NCBI GenBank assembly: GCA_947627875.1
Contig: CANQXS010000015.1
Location: 1-62,319 of the forward strand
Length of the DNA stretch: 62,319 bases
Direction: 5' to 3'
Source: an uncultured Clostridia bacterium
GTDB lineage: Bacteria; Bacillota; Clostridia; Oscillospirales; Ruminococcaceae
Positions 10,391 to 18,794 of this stretch are shown one piece after another (the first letter of the stretch is position 1; each line of letters opens with the position of its first letter). Made by a program: the position numbers and the translations under genes. Under the pieces are notes generated by a model. It did no database searches, had not been told where the DNA came from, and worked only from the letters and a program-made list of their open reading frames with translations.

Positions 10391-10582
10391 AAACAAAAAA
10401 TCAAAGAATTTCTTGCAGGATTATTTGCGATGGCAATCATTTTCGGAACTGTTATCCCCGTTCCGATTCCGGATGACCCTATTCCCGAAACAAAGATTCT
10501 TTCACAGGGTGAAAGCGATAGCGGCAATACAGAAATACCGCCGGCTTGCGATGATGACTATATTGATACATTAGAGTATTGA
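10388..10582 (+). CDS. Small secreted peptide, candidate pheromone precursor
   Basis: 64 residues: a basic start (MKQKIKEFLAG), a hydrophobic core of about residues 11-27, then a proline- and acid-rich tail (PVPIPDDPIPETK, ending CDDDYIDTLEY). This is the layout of an exported propeptide. It is convergent with, and overlaps by 12 bp, the RRNPP-type regulator gene at 10571-11497. A small export-signal peptide directly beside such a receptor is the classical arrangement of peptide quorum-sensing pairs. No known pheromone sequence is recognised, and there is no AgrD-like cysteine near the centre. The role is inference from structure and position. Confidence 0.6.
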   Translation: MKQKIKEFLAGLFAMAIIFGTVIPVPIPDDPIPETKILSQGESDSGNTEIPPACDDDYIDTLEY

Positions 10583-11497
10583 CGGAAGTTCTTCTCCAAA
10601 GTTCTCAATGCTGAATTTTTTCAGTCGTTCAATGAAGCTTGGACGTCGGTCAATAACCAAAGCAAAACAGTAAGCTTCTTTTAATGCTTGTTTAGCAGGC
10701 TCAATATCACAAGCCCTTCCTTTTTTCACCAACGCCCAAGACAAATTATAGAGCGTTACTGCTAAATATCTGCCTCGAGCATTATCTTTCATAAGCTTTA
10801 TGCCCTGATTGCAGATTTCAATACACTCATCATACTTTCCCGAAAGCCCTAAAAGCTTGGACAGATTATATAAAATAATCGGCAGAGCTTTTAGGACTTC
10901 TTGTTTGTCAACAATGTCTTTGCTGTAGAAGTCCCTTAGATGATAAAGTACCTTAATTGCAGCTTCGCGTTCGTTCTTTTTTTCAAGAGCCCCTGCTATG
11001 GCGTTTAGCGCCGTGGCTTCTTCATAAGTGAGAAAATTCGGCAGATTATCAATGCTGTATTTGGGGTGAGTTATGCGCAGAGCGCTTTCGAGCCTTTGCA
11101 GCATTTCGTCGTTTGTAAACCTGTCTTTGTAAAAAACGGCATAGATTATTTCGTAAAACTGGCGGTCGCTTTTAGAGAAGAAATCACGGTAGCCGTCTAA
11201 TTTAACAAGCGCCTCCGGAACCCCGCTTCGGTCGTATGAATTGAACATCTGCACGATTTTTACCTGAAGCTGCGATATTTCAAACTCCTCGCGTCCGACG
11301 GCTTGGAACAACAGCGCGCCGGAATAGCCGAGACGCTGCAGCAGCGCACGCACGGTGCTGCTTCTCGGAGTTTGCTCGCAGTTTTCGAGCCGCGAGAGAG
11401 TTGTTATCGAGCAGAGCCCCTCCGCAAGGTCGTCCTGCGTTATGCCGAGCTCTTCCCGCCTCTGATTGATAAAGTTTCCGATGCTGTATAATGCCAT
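10571..11497 (-). CDS. Helix-turn-helix/TPR transcription regulator (RRNPP-type)
   Basis: 308 residues. Residues 5-60 form an XRE-like DNA-binding domain (IGNFINQRREELGITQDDLA, then TTLSRLENCEQTP). The rest is all-helical and TPR-like, with repeat-like segments such as LNAIAGALEKKNEREAAIKV and LYNLSKLLGLSGKYDECIEI. This combination defines the Rgg/Rap/NprR/PlcR/PrgX class, whose TPR domain binds a short imported peptide. The ATG at 11497 is preceded by AAAGGGTG, and a strong promoter lies upstream. It sits between two solute-binding lipoprotein genes, which are its likely targets. Class assignment is firm; ligand and targets are inferred. Confidence 0.8.
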   Translation of the reverse strand: MALYSIGNFINQRREELGITQDDLAEGLCSITTLSRLENCEQTPRSSTVRALLQRLGYSGALLFQAVGREEFEISQLQVKIVQMFNSYDRSGVPEALVKLDGYRDFFSKSDRQFYEIIYAVFYKDRFTNDEMLQRLESALRITHPKYSIDNLPNFLTYEEATALNAIAGALEKKNEREAAIKVLYHLRDFYSKDIVDKQEVLKALPIILYNLSKLLGLSGKYDECIEICNQGIKLMKDNARGRYLAVTLYNLSWALVKKGRACDIEPAKQALKEAYCFALVIDRRPSFIERLKKFSIENFGEELPSIL

Positions 11498-11529
11498 TTC
11501 GCACACCCTTTCGCGCAACTTATAAAGTT

Positions 11530-11558
11530 ATTATAGCAAAAAGTGCAGAAAGGGTCAA
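11530..11558 (-). promoter_or_regulatory. Sigma-A promoter of the RRNPP-type regulator
   Basis: Minus-strand TTGACC (11558-11553), 17 bp, TATAAT (11535-11530), 33 bp before the ATG. It shows the regulator is transcribed on its own as well as possibly from the upstream lipoprotein gene. Confidence 0.85.
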
Positions 11559-11569
11559 GCAGGCGTATT

Positions 11570-13381
11570 TTACTCTCCGATCCTCATCTTGACCTCGGCG
11601 GCGGTCTCTTTGGCAAGCTTTTTCAGCTCTTTGCTGCTTCCGTCTGTCTGCGTGGCGTCGTAGTAAGCGCGGTTCAGCACCTTCATAGTGCCGTAAGGTC
11701 CCATCTGCCAGGAAAGATATACGTTTTCCGTCGAATCAAGCGATATAAACGGCAGATAAATTGTATTCTCCGTTTGCCCGTCCGCCGTATCGGAGCCCGC
11801 TCCCGCGGGCGGAAGCTTTACCTCGCCGCTCATAATGTCGAAGAAATACTCCAAAAAATCTGCGGACAGCTCCTGCTTTTTGCTTGCGGGATTGAGTACC
11901 AGGTAATCGGTCTGCACCGTGCTGTATTCAAAATCATAAAATTCGTCTTCGGCGCCGTTCAGGTTTTCATAATGAAATTTGAGGACTTTATAGAGCTCGT
12001 CGCCGTTTCCGTCGCAGTATTTGCCGTTCAGAATATCTATGTTTTTTACGGCATACTGCTCTATGGCTTTTCTGGACGAAAGCGTTTCCCGACGGTTTTC
12101 CTGCATCATTATTCCGTAAGGTATCCCGAAGTATTCGCTTCCGGCTTTGCAGGCAAAATCGGTAAAAACGTTTGAAGCTATCCTTTCGCCGAGACCTTCG
12201 ATTTTTCCGAGATCGGAATATGTATGGGAAAGTATGCATTCCTCGGGACCCAATATCCCGTATGTGCAGAGTATGTCGATATCGTCGTCGCCCGCCATAA
12301 GCTTTATTTTCAGGTCCTCGGGCTCGGAGCATATGACCGTGCGCACCGTTATATCGCGGCTCATCTCGTAACCGGTGATTATCCTTTCAACGTCGCAGGT
12401 CTGCGCCGAGTCGGGCAGCGAATATGCGACGGTTATGTATTCCGGAGGGTCCGTGCGGTCAAAGCAGCGGTATTTTATATCGCCGTCGGTAAGTATTGAA
12501 ACGATGTTTTCATATACCGAGAGCGAAGCTCCTTCAAGCTCCTCAAAGTTCATCAAGGCAATGCATTCGCGGCTTTCGAGGGAATATTCGCACAGCACGC
12601 AAAACGCCTGATCCCAGGTCATAAATACAACGGAATCCGACTTCGGATCATAGCAGGCGTCGAAATAACTTCCGACCGCAAAAGAGCCCGCCGAAATGCT
12701 TCCCTGCTCGCTTAATTTTCCCGACTTCGCGTTGAATTCATATAAAATACATCTCGTGTAATCCGCAGGGTCTTCCGAAAAGACGAATACGCCGTCTTTC
12801 TTATATGAGCACATCATATATGCGCCGCCGCTTATCTTTACGGTGTTTTCAACCGTATCGCCGCCCTTTTTCACGCTTAAAAGCTGCATTTTCTGCCCAT
12901 CCTGTCTCAGGTAGTTTTCCGAAGCTTCAAATCCGCAGCAGGTAAGCCCCGCAAGACCTTCGACCGCAGTCTTATTGATCATTTCGCCGCTTTGAGAATA
13001 CGAAGCGATATTTCCGCTTTGCGGGTCAAAAAGATAAAGAACGCCGCCGTTCGCCGAAATTCGGGATGCACCCGTTTCAAAAAGCTTCTAGCTTTCGCCC
13101 GTCTCGATATTAAGGCAGCAAACCGCGCCGCCGCTGACAATATAAAGCGACTTTTCAATTTGGGCATAATCCAAAAAGCGGGAAAACTCATCAGGCACGG
13201 ACAGGTCTTTCAATGGCGAAAAAGCTTCATACTCAACAGCTTTATTGAAGCTCTGCGCCAAAGAGCCGCCCGAGCTTTCGGAATCGGCGCTTTTGCCCGT
13301 CTTGGCGCCGGAGCAGGATGTAATAAAAAGCATTGCCGCCAATATAACGGCGGCAAAAGACCTTGCAAAAAAGTTTTTCAT
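11570..13381 (-). pseudogene. Propeller plus solute-binding lipoprotein, interrupted by in-frame TAG
   Basis: One reading frame of about 603 codons broken only by TAG at 13090-13088. The first part has a signal peptide and lipobox (FITSCSGAK), then begins a beta-propeller-like region that continues across the stop: GGAVCCLNIETGES, stop, KLFETGASRISANGGVLYLFD. The rest ends in a binding-protein domain related to the lipoprotein at 9250 (ELKKLAKETAAEVKMRIGE). No frameshift is present and coding quality is unchanged on both sides, so the lesion is recent, a sequencing error, or read through. Downstream translation could restart at the ATG at 12982. A GGAGG and sigma-A promoter precede it. Confidence 0.75.
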
Positions 13382-13411
13382 TTTTCCTCCGCTGATTATA
13401 TGTTATCTTTC

Positions 13412-13440
13412 AGTATAGCCGCTCTTGATTCCAAAGTCAA
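13412..13440 (-). promoter_or_regulatory. Sigma-A promoter of the interrupted lipoprotein gene
   Basis: Minus-strand TTGACT (13440-13435), 17 bp, TATACT (13417-13412), with GGAGG at 13390-13386 and ATG at 13381. Confidence 0.8.
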
Positions 13441-13450
13441 CGTTTTTTGC

Positions 13451-13489
13451 ACGAACGGACGATTTTTGACCCGAACGGTAAAGAACGGA
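13451..13489 (-). promoter_or_regulatory. Phased LytTR-like direct repeats
   Basis: Three CCGTTC-centred nonamers on the minus strand, TCCGTTCTT (13489-13481), ACCGTTCGG (13479-13471) and TCCGTTCGT (13459-13451), are spaced 10 and 20 bp apart, i.e. on one DNA face. Two match the LytTR response-regulator pattern [TA][AC][CA]GTTN[AG][TG] at every position. They end 10 bp before the -35, where AgrA-like activators bind. An AgrC-like kinase gene lies 400 bp away on the other strand. Confidence 0.55.
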
Positions 13490-13732
13490 AGAATTGCCGC
13501 GGTTTTTATAGAACCTTCCTTGAATATATACTGTGCTCAATATCTGTTTGATATGCTTTTATTGCAGCTTTTTCAATTTAAGAAATCACTTATATTTATA
13601 TTATAGCACATATTTTTCTCTATGTAAATATCACCGTATGAAAAGGGAGTGCCCCAAACGACCACATTTAATTGAAGTGCGGGAAGTGAAAAGTGTTTAG
13701 TAACGGCGAATTGTCCAGCAAAAAATTTTATA

Positions 13733-13900
13733 ATGTGGTGGAAATGGACACTCCCGTATGAAAAATCACTGCCAAATCCAGCAAAACCGTTGACGATTTC
13801 TCATAGCTATGAGACAAAAAGCATTGTCCTTCCCATAGGAAAGACATATAAGCGCGCCGTCGATGAGAAATACGACGAATTTCTGAGGGCAAAACTATGA
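13733..13900 (+). pseudogene. Possible C-terminal remnant of a LytTR response regulator
   Basis: A 55-codon open stretch without a ribosome site, ending in a TGA that overlaps the kinase ATG (ATGA). The last 35 residues (SYETKSIVLPIGKTYKRAV, then DEKYDEFLRAKL) resemble the end of LytTR DNA-binding domains, which normally close response-regulator genes located just before AgrC-like kinases. No receiver domain is present upstream, so the 5' part seems deleted. The start at 13733 is only formal. Identification is tentative. Confidence 0.4.
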
Positions 13901-15240
13901 TAAATATTCTTTGGACGCTTTTTGAAATAGCGGTGAACATATATCAGGGATTTATGGCGGTTTATTTTGTGTATGCCTTTTTGAGCGGAAAGGACTTTAA
14001 GGACTTTTTCAAGCCTGTAAACATCGCGTGGTCCCTCGGATATGCCGCCGTGATATGTATTGAAAATGTTATTTTTACGAGTCCCGAAGTCAAAGGAGCA
14101 TATGTCGCCGCCGCATTTTATATTTTGCTCCTTTTTGTTTATTCACTGATTGAATATAAATGCAGTATCGCTAAAAAATGCTTTGCGGCAATAATGGCAA
14201 ATGTCATTATACTTTTATCCTCAACGCTTTGCGGCAATTTGACGGCAATAATATTCAATGAAAAATTAGAAGCTCTAATGACCACTCCCTGCGTTGAACG
14301 CTTTATAGCAATAATCACAACTCAGCTTTTGGTGTTCTATATAATGTTTATTGTTTTGAAGTTGTTCGGACGTGCCAATAAGAATGATGCCAATTCGTTT
14401 TTTGAATGGGGAATTGTATCAACTGTACTTATAATCAGCATTATAATTGGTGCCTATATAAATTACGCTGTCGTAGGAAGCCGCGATAAATTGGGCCTGT
14501 TTTCAATAATTGTGTTTATGTGTATTGTCATAACAAATATTTTGGTATGTTGGCTGCTGTTTGATCTCGTTAAAAAGAACAAGGATATAAACGAACTGAA
14601 TCTTTTGAGACAGACTCAGGAATACAACCGGCAGTACATAGAAAACCTTCAGGCGGAATACGAAACAGTCAGAAAACTGCGGCATGACTATAAAAACAGC
14701 TTTATGCTCTTATCCGCGCTTTTGGAAAACGGCGATCCCGAAAAGGCGAAGGAGGAGATATCTAAAATCGTCGGGGAAATTGCAAGCACCGAAATATTCA
14801 TAAATACAGATAACGCCGTCGTGAACGCGGTTGTGAATTCAAAGCTGTCGGGGGCGAAGGCTTTGGGAATTGAATGCGAATGCTACGTTATAAAAGAGAT
14901 ATCGGGAATCGACGACATTTCGCTCTGCCGCCTGCTCTCGAATATGCTCGACAACGCAGTCGCCGCCTGCAAAAAAGAGTACGATGGAAAAAGGGTTTTG
15001 AAGCTTTCAATCATGGCAAACAAAATCAGCTACACTTTTACTGTAAAGAACAAAATTTCAGAATCGGTAATTGAACGAAATCCCGAACTTAAATCGACCA
15101 CGAAAGACATCCGTAATCACGGCTACGGTGTGAAGATTATCCGAGAAATTGCCGAGAAATATGACGGCAGAAGTTATTTTTATGAGGAAGAAGGAATGTT
15201 CTGCTGCGCGGTGTGTCTAAGAAGAAACGAAGGGGCGTGA
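13897..15240 (+). CDS. AgrC-like sensor histidine kinase (HPK10/GHKL type)
   Basis: 447 residues. The first 225 are strongly hydrophobic, with about six membrane segments. A coiled linker follows, then the H-box LRHDYKNSF with His263, the N-box LLSNMLDNAVAACKKE and a short G-box HGYGVKIIREIAEKYDGR. This is the architecture of kinases that sense peptide pheromones or bacteriocins and signal to LytTR regulators. GAGGG precedes the ATG. No intact regulator partner lies beside it; a possible truncated one does. It diverges from the lipoprotein gene whose promoter carries LytTR-like repeats, so a regulatory link is plausible but unproven. Confidence 0.85.
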   Translation: MINILWTLFEIAVNIYQGFMAVYFVYAFLSGKDFKDFFKPVNIAWSLGYAAVICIENVIFTSPEVKGAYVAAAFYILLLFVYSLIEYKCSIAKKCFAAIMANVIILLSSTLCGNLTAIIFNEKLEALMTTPCVERFIAIITTQLLVFYIMFIVLKLFGRANKNDANSFFEWGIVSTVLIISIIIGAYINYAVVGSRDKLGLFSIIVFMCIVITNILVCWLLFDLVKKNKDINELNLLRQTQEYNRQYIENLQAEYETVRKLRHDYKNSFMLLSALLENGDPEKAKEEISKIVGEIASTEIFINTDNAVVNAVVNSKLSGAKALGIECECYVIKEISGIDDISLCRLLSNMLDNAVAACKKEYDGKRVLKLSIMANKISYTFTVKNKISESVIERNPELKSTTKDIRNHGYGVKIIREIAEKYDGRSYFYEEEGMFCCAVCLRRNEGA

Positions 15241-15336
15241 AGCAATTTTTGTATTTTACCTCTTGGTAAATGATGTCTGAAAAGGGCGGGAAAAAAGCTT
15301 TGAGTTTATGCGCCGATGCCGCAAAAACTCCTCTTA

Positions 15337-15365
15337 TTGACAAACCCGCCGCGAAATGCTAAAAT
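15337..15365 (+). promoter_or_regulatory. Sigma-A promoter of the ROK kinase operon
   Basis: TTGACA (15337-15342), 17 bp, TAAAAT (15360-15365). It drives the ROK kinase, LURP-one-like and ruvX genes, which are packed with gaps of 0-9 bp. Confidence 0.8.
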
Positions 15366-15395
15366 AAGCACAGATTTTTTAAAGGAGCGCTTTTT

Positions 15396-16355
15396 ATGAA
15401 ATACCATATCGGCATCGACCTCGGAGGAACCAACATCGCCGCCGGAGTGGTGGGCTCTGACTTTGAGATCGTCGCAAAAACTTCGGTGCCTACTGCCCGT
15501 CCCCGTCCCTGCCGCGATATCTGCGCGGATATGGCAGCCGCGGCTCTCGAGGCGGTAAAGCTCGCCGGTCTTTCGATCGACGATATAGAATCCGTCGGAG
15601 TGGGAGCCCCGGGCGTAGTAAACAGCGCCGAAGGGATAATCGAATACTCCTGCAACCTCGATTTTTACAACGAACCCGTCGCGGAATACGTCTCAGAACG
15701 GCTCGGCAAGCCGGTTTACCTTGAGAACGACGCCAACGCCGCCGCCTACGGCGAATTTATCGCGGGGTCGGCTAAAGGGACCCACAACGCCGTCTGCATA
15801 ACCCTCGGCACCGGCGTGGGCGGGGGAATAATCATAAACGACAGGATATATTCCGGCTTCAACTTTGCGGGAGCGGAGATAGGTCATACCGTTATCGAGG
15901 TCGGGGGAGCGGAATGCTCCTGCGGCAGAAGGGGCTGCTTCGAGGCCTACAGCTCGGCAACGGGTCTTATAAGAATGACCAAAGAGGCTATGGATGCTCA
16001 CCCCGAATCGAAAATGCACGAAATGATGGGAGACCACATCTCGGGAAGGCTCGCCTTTAACGCCATGCGCGAGGGCGACGCCGCCGCGAAGGAGGTCGTC
16101 GACAAATACATCAAATATCTCGCCGCGGGCATCGCCAACACTATAAACGTATTCCAGCCCGAGGTGCTCTGCATCGGCGGAGGAGTTTGCAACGAGGGCG
16201 ACGCGCTTATGGTGCCGCTGCGCGAAGCGGTCGCAAACGAGGTTTATTCGAAGCGCTCCGCCAAGAACACCAAGCTCGTCCGTGCGGCTCTCGGCAACGA
16301 GGCGGGGATAATCGGCGCGGCGTTTTTGGGACTTCAGCGCCGAAAGGAGCAGTAA
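15396..16355 (+). CDS. ROK-family sugar kinase (probable glucokinase)
   Basis: 319-residue cytoplasmic kinase that phosphorylates a hexose, most likely glucose, for glycolysis. It has the phosphate-1 motif GIDLGGTNIAAGVV, the sugar-binding NDANAAAYGEF, and GTGVGGGII. The zinc site of the family is complete: GHTVIEVGGAECSCGRRGCFE. The ATG at 15396 has AAAGGAG upstream. The TAA abuts the ATG of the next gene. ROK proteins can also be repressors, but no DNA-binding domain is present. Confidence 0.92.
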   Translation: MKYHIGIDLGGTNIAAGVVGSDFEIVAKTSVPTARPRPCRDICADMAAAALEAVKLAGLSIDDIESVGVGAPGVVNSAEGIIEYSCNLDFYNEPVAEYVSERLGKPVYLENDANAAAYGEFIAGSAKGTHNAVCITLGTGVGGGIIINDRIYSGFNFAGAEIGHTVIEVGGAECSCGRRGCFEAYSSATGLIRMTKEAMDAHPESKMHEMMGDHISGRLAFNAMREGDAAAKEVVDKYIKYLAAGIANTINVFQPEVLCIGGGVCNEGDALMVPLREAVANEVYSKRSAKNTKLVRAALGNEAGIIGAAFLGLQRRKEQ

Positions 16356-16826
16356 ATGAGCCTTACCGTCAGACAGCGTATCTTCACCCTCACCGATACC
16401 TACGACGTATGCGACCACACCGGCAGACCGCGCTATTCCGTTTGGACGGAATTTCTGACAATAGGTCATAAAATACACGTCTGCGACGCAGGGAGCGGCG
16501 AAGAGGTCGCGAGGATAGACGAAATAGTGCTGACCTTCCCGCAAAAGGCGACCGTTACTATCCTCGGCGTCCCGTGGACGGTCGCACGCAGGTTCACGCT
16601 GTTCCGTCCGAAATACGCTTTCGATTACAACGGCTGGGCTGTCGACGGCGATTTCCTCGGCTTAAGCTACAAAATTCTCGACCGAAACGGAAATACCGTT
16701 GCAAATATAGAGCACGAGCCGTTTCATCTTTCCGATTATTATGTCGTCACTGCTGCCGACCCGCGCGACGAGCTCGCGGCGATGCTTTTGGCGATATCGA
16801 TAGATATGCTCAACTGCAAAAACTGA
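16356..16826 (+). CDS. LURP-one-related (tubby-like fold) protein
   Basis: 156 residues rich in strands, beginning MSLTVRQRIFTLTDTYDVCD. It has the features of the LOR/YxjI family: a short 'DxxGxPxYxV' element (DHTGRPRYSV), the paired DAGSGEEVARI and DRNGNTVANIEHE hairpins, and a tryptophan in the middle. Function in bacteria is unknown; the fold resembles membrane-tethered phospholipid scramblases. It starts at the base after the kinase stop and precedes ruvX by 9 bp. Confidence 0.75.
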   Translation: MSLTVRQRIFTLTDTYDVCDHTGRPRYSVWTEFLTIGHKIHVCDAGSGEEVARIDEIVLTFPQKATVTILGVPWTVARRFTLFRPKYAFDYNGWAVDGDFLGLSYKILDRNGNTVANIEHEPFHLSDYYVVTAADPRDELAAMLLAISIDMLNCKN

Positions 16827-16835
16827 GGAGCCGAT

Positions 16836-17261
16836 ATGAAAATTTTAGCAATAGATTACGGCGATTCGAGGACCGGTCTTGCCTGCTGCGACAGGTTCGA
16901 GTCGATAGCCTCGCCGCTCGGGACGATATTTGAAAAGAGCCCCGAGAAGTGCTTTAAAAAAATACTTGAAAAGGCAAAAGAACTCGGCAGCGAGCTCATA
17001 GTCGTCGGTCACCCCGTCAATATGGACGGCAGCGCCGGCGCCCGCGCAAAGCTCTGCGAGAAGCTCGCCGAGAGGATAAAAGCCGAGAGCGGAATCGAGA
17101 CCGTTCTCTGGGACGAGCGAGTGACTACCGTTCAGGCGGCGGGGATACTCAACGAGACCAACGTAAGGGGAAAGAAACGCAAAGAGGTCATCGACACCGT
17201 CGCGGCGACGCTGATTTTGGAGAGCTATCTCGACTACAGAAGAAAAAAGGGACTGAATTAA
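16836..17261 (+). CDS. ruvX: RuvX/YqgF RNase H-like nuclease
   Basis: 141 residues. The first strand MKILAIDYGDSRTGLA supplies the first catalytic Asp, followed by VVGHPVNMDGSAGARA and VLWDERVTTVQA, the conserved blocks of YqgF proteins. Members act in 16S rRNA 5' processing and were proposed as Holliday junction resolvases. It is last in the ROK kinase operon and is followed by a terminator. Confidence 0.93.
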   Translation: MKILAIDYGDSRTGLACCDRFESIASPLGTIFEKSPEKCFKKILEKAKELGSELIVVGHPVNMDGSAGARAKLCEKLAERIKAESGIETVLWDERVTTVQAAGILNETNVRGKKRKEVIDTVAATLILESYLDYRRKKGLN

Positions 17262-17264
17262 AGT

Positions 17265-17300
17265 AACGCACCTGTGCCGTTCGGCGCGGGTGCGTTGTTT
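17265..17300 (+). terminator. Intrinsic terminator after ruvX
   Basis: Arms AACGCACC (17265-17272) and GGTGCGTT (17289-17296), extended inside by a GCC/GGC pairing and followed by GTTTT. Confidence 0.8.
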
Positions 17301-17316
17301 TGGAAGCGCCCCGCTA

Positions 17317-17344
17317 TTGACATTTTGTAAAAACAGGCTATAAT
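17317..17344 (+). promoter_or_regulatory. Sigma-A promoter of the CmpB-type pair
   Basis: TTGACA (17317-17322), 16 bp, TATAAT (17339-17344), 45 bp ahead of the ATG at 17389. Confidence 0.8.
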
Positions 17345-17388
17345 ATATAATGAAATGATGTTTACTTCCCGAGGTCGGAGGTGTAAAA

Positions 17389-18054
17389 ATGAAGGAGCGC
17401 TTCAAAAACTATCTCGGATACAGAGAGCTTATCTGCCTTTTCGCAATAGGGAGCGTCGCGGGCTTTATCCTCGAAGGGCTTCACGCTTTGATTCGGCGCG
17501 GCGCCTGGGAAAACCATTCCGCTACCGTCTGGGGTCCGTTCTGCATAATCTACGGCATCGGCGCGGTGGCGGTCTATCTCGTGTCGCTTATCCTTAAAGA
17601 CCGAAGTATGCCCGAGCAGTTTCTGATGTTCGCGGCTGCGGGGTCGGCGGTAGAATATCTTTGCAGCTTTTTGCAGGAGCGCTTTTTCGGCTCCCGCTCC
17701 TGGGACTACAGCTCGCGCTTTATGAACATAAACGGCAGGATCTGCCTCGAAATGAGCCTTATCTGGGGAATTCTCGGGCTCGGCTTTGCAAGGCTCGCGC
17801 TGCCGGGTATTATGAAAGCCGCCGAAGCCGCGCGGGCGCATAACCTGCGGTTCATATACATAGCCTTCGGGGTATTTATGGCGGCAAACCTTATTATGTC
17901 AGCCGCCGCGGTTATGAGATGGTCTGAGCGCCGAAGCGGTCTCCCGCCGAAAAACGCCGCAGAGTCTTATATCGACTCACGATACGGCGACGATGTAATG
18001 GAGCGTATTTACGGCAATATGGATTTCGGCGAAGCCGCTCAGCCGGAGGAATAA
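17389..18054 (+). CDS. CmpB-type multipass membrane protein, first of a tandem pair
   Basis: 221 residues with about five membrane segments. It shows the family layout known as 'putative ABC transporter permease' (CmpB, formerly DUF1113): AIGSVAGFILEGLHAL, VWGPFCIIYGIGAV, then the WDYSSRF and INGRICLEMSLIWGILG blocks. Substrate and role are not established. It is followed 9 bp later by a second member. The C-terminal soluble tail (about residues 180-221) is acidic. Confidence 0.8.
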   Translation: MKERFKNYLGYRELICLFAIGSVAGFILEGLHALIRRGAWENHSATVWGPFCIIYGIGAVAVYLVSLILKDRSMPEQFLMFAAAGSAVEYLCSFLQERFFGSRSWDYSSRFMNINGRICLEMSLIWGILGLGFARLALPGIMKAAEAARAHNLRFIYIAFGVFMAANLIMSAAAVMRWSERRSGLPPKNAAESYIDSRYGDDVMERIYGNMDFGEAAQPEE

Positions 18055-18063
18055 GAGGCAGTT

Positions 18064-18789
18064 ATGGGAATATTTCTTACGCTTGCGTTTCTGTTTTTCA
18101 TCGGCTCGGTTTTCGGCTGGCTTTTGGAGCTCGTCTATCGGAACCTCAACAACAAGTCGCCCGGGCTTATAAACCCCGGCTTCTGCACCGGACCTTATGT
18201 GCCGCTTTACGGCTTCGGGCTCTGTACTTTGTTTTTGCTCGCACAGCTCGAAAAGCTGAATTTTCTCCCTTCGCCTTGGGATAAGATACTTCTCTTCGCG
18301 GCTATGGCGGCGTGTATGACCGCGATAGAATACATAGCCGGTATCTTCTCACTAAAGGTGCTTAAGGTCCGCCTTTGGGACTATTCCCGAATGCCCGGGA
18401 ACATTCAGGGGATAATCTGCCCGCAGTTTTCGCTCGCTTGGGCAGCCCTTAGCGCGGTATATTATTTCCTTATCCACCCTCATATCCTCGAAGCTCTCGG
18501 CTGGCTCTCGCGGAATCTTGCCTTCTCGTTCGTGATAGGAATGTTTTTCGGAGTGTTTGTAATCGACTTTGCGCATTCCGCCGATATAGTCTCGAAGCTC
18601 CATAAATTCGCCGCCGACAACGGCACCGTCCTGAGATACGAAGCCGTAAAAGCCCATATAAAGCAGCGCCAGAGCGAGCTTAAGGAGCGCTACCGCTTCT
18701 TTAAGCCGTTTAAGTCGCAGACGCCGCTCGTCGAGCATTTAAAAGAGATCTACGCCGAAGAAAAGGAGCGCTTCGGACACAGGCAGTAA
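18064..18789 (+). CDS. CmpB-type multipass membrane protein, second of a tandem pair
   Basis: 241 residues, same family as its neighbour: FFIGSVFGWLLELVYRNL, FCTGPYVPLYGFG, WDYSRMPGNIQGIICPQFS and LAWAALSAVYY. The C-terminus from about residue 190 is a charged helical tail. A heteromeric membrane complex of the two proteins is likely, given their tight pairing, but unproven. A strong bidirectional terminator follows. Confidence 0.8.
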   Translation: MGIFLTLAFLFFIGSVFGWLLELVYRNLNNKSPGLINPGFCTGPYVPLYGFGLCTLFLLAQLEKLNFLPSPWDKILLFAAMAACMTAIEYIAGIFSLKVLKVRLWDYSRMPGNIQGIICPQFSLAWAALSAVYYFLIHPHILEALGWLSRNLAFSFVIGMFFGVFVIDFAHSADIVSKLHKFAADNGTVLRYEAVKAHIKQRQSELKERYRFFKPFKSQTPLVEHLKEIYAEEKERFGHRQ

Positions 18790-18794
18790 AAAAC

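Noticed and set aside
10388-10582. AgrD-type cyclic peptide precursor
   Set aside because: No conserved cysteine or serine flanked by the usual AgrD motif, and no AgrB protease gene nearby.
13088-13090. Stop-codon recoding (TAG read as an amino acid)
   Set aside because: Other genes in the window end in TAG (8818-8820, 26836-26838), so TAG works as a stop.
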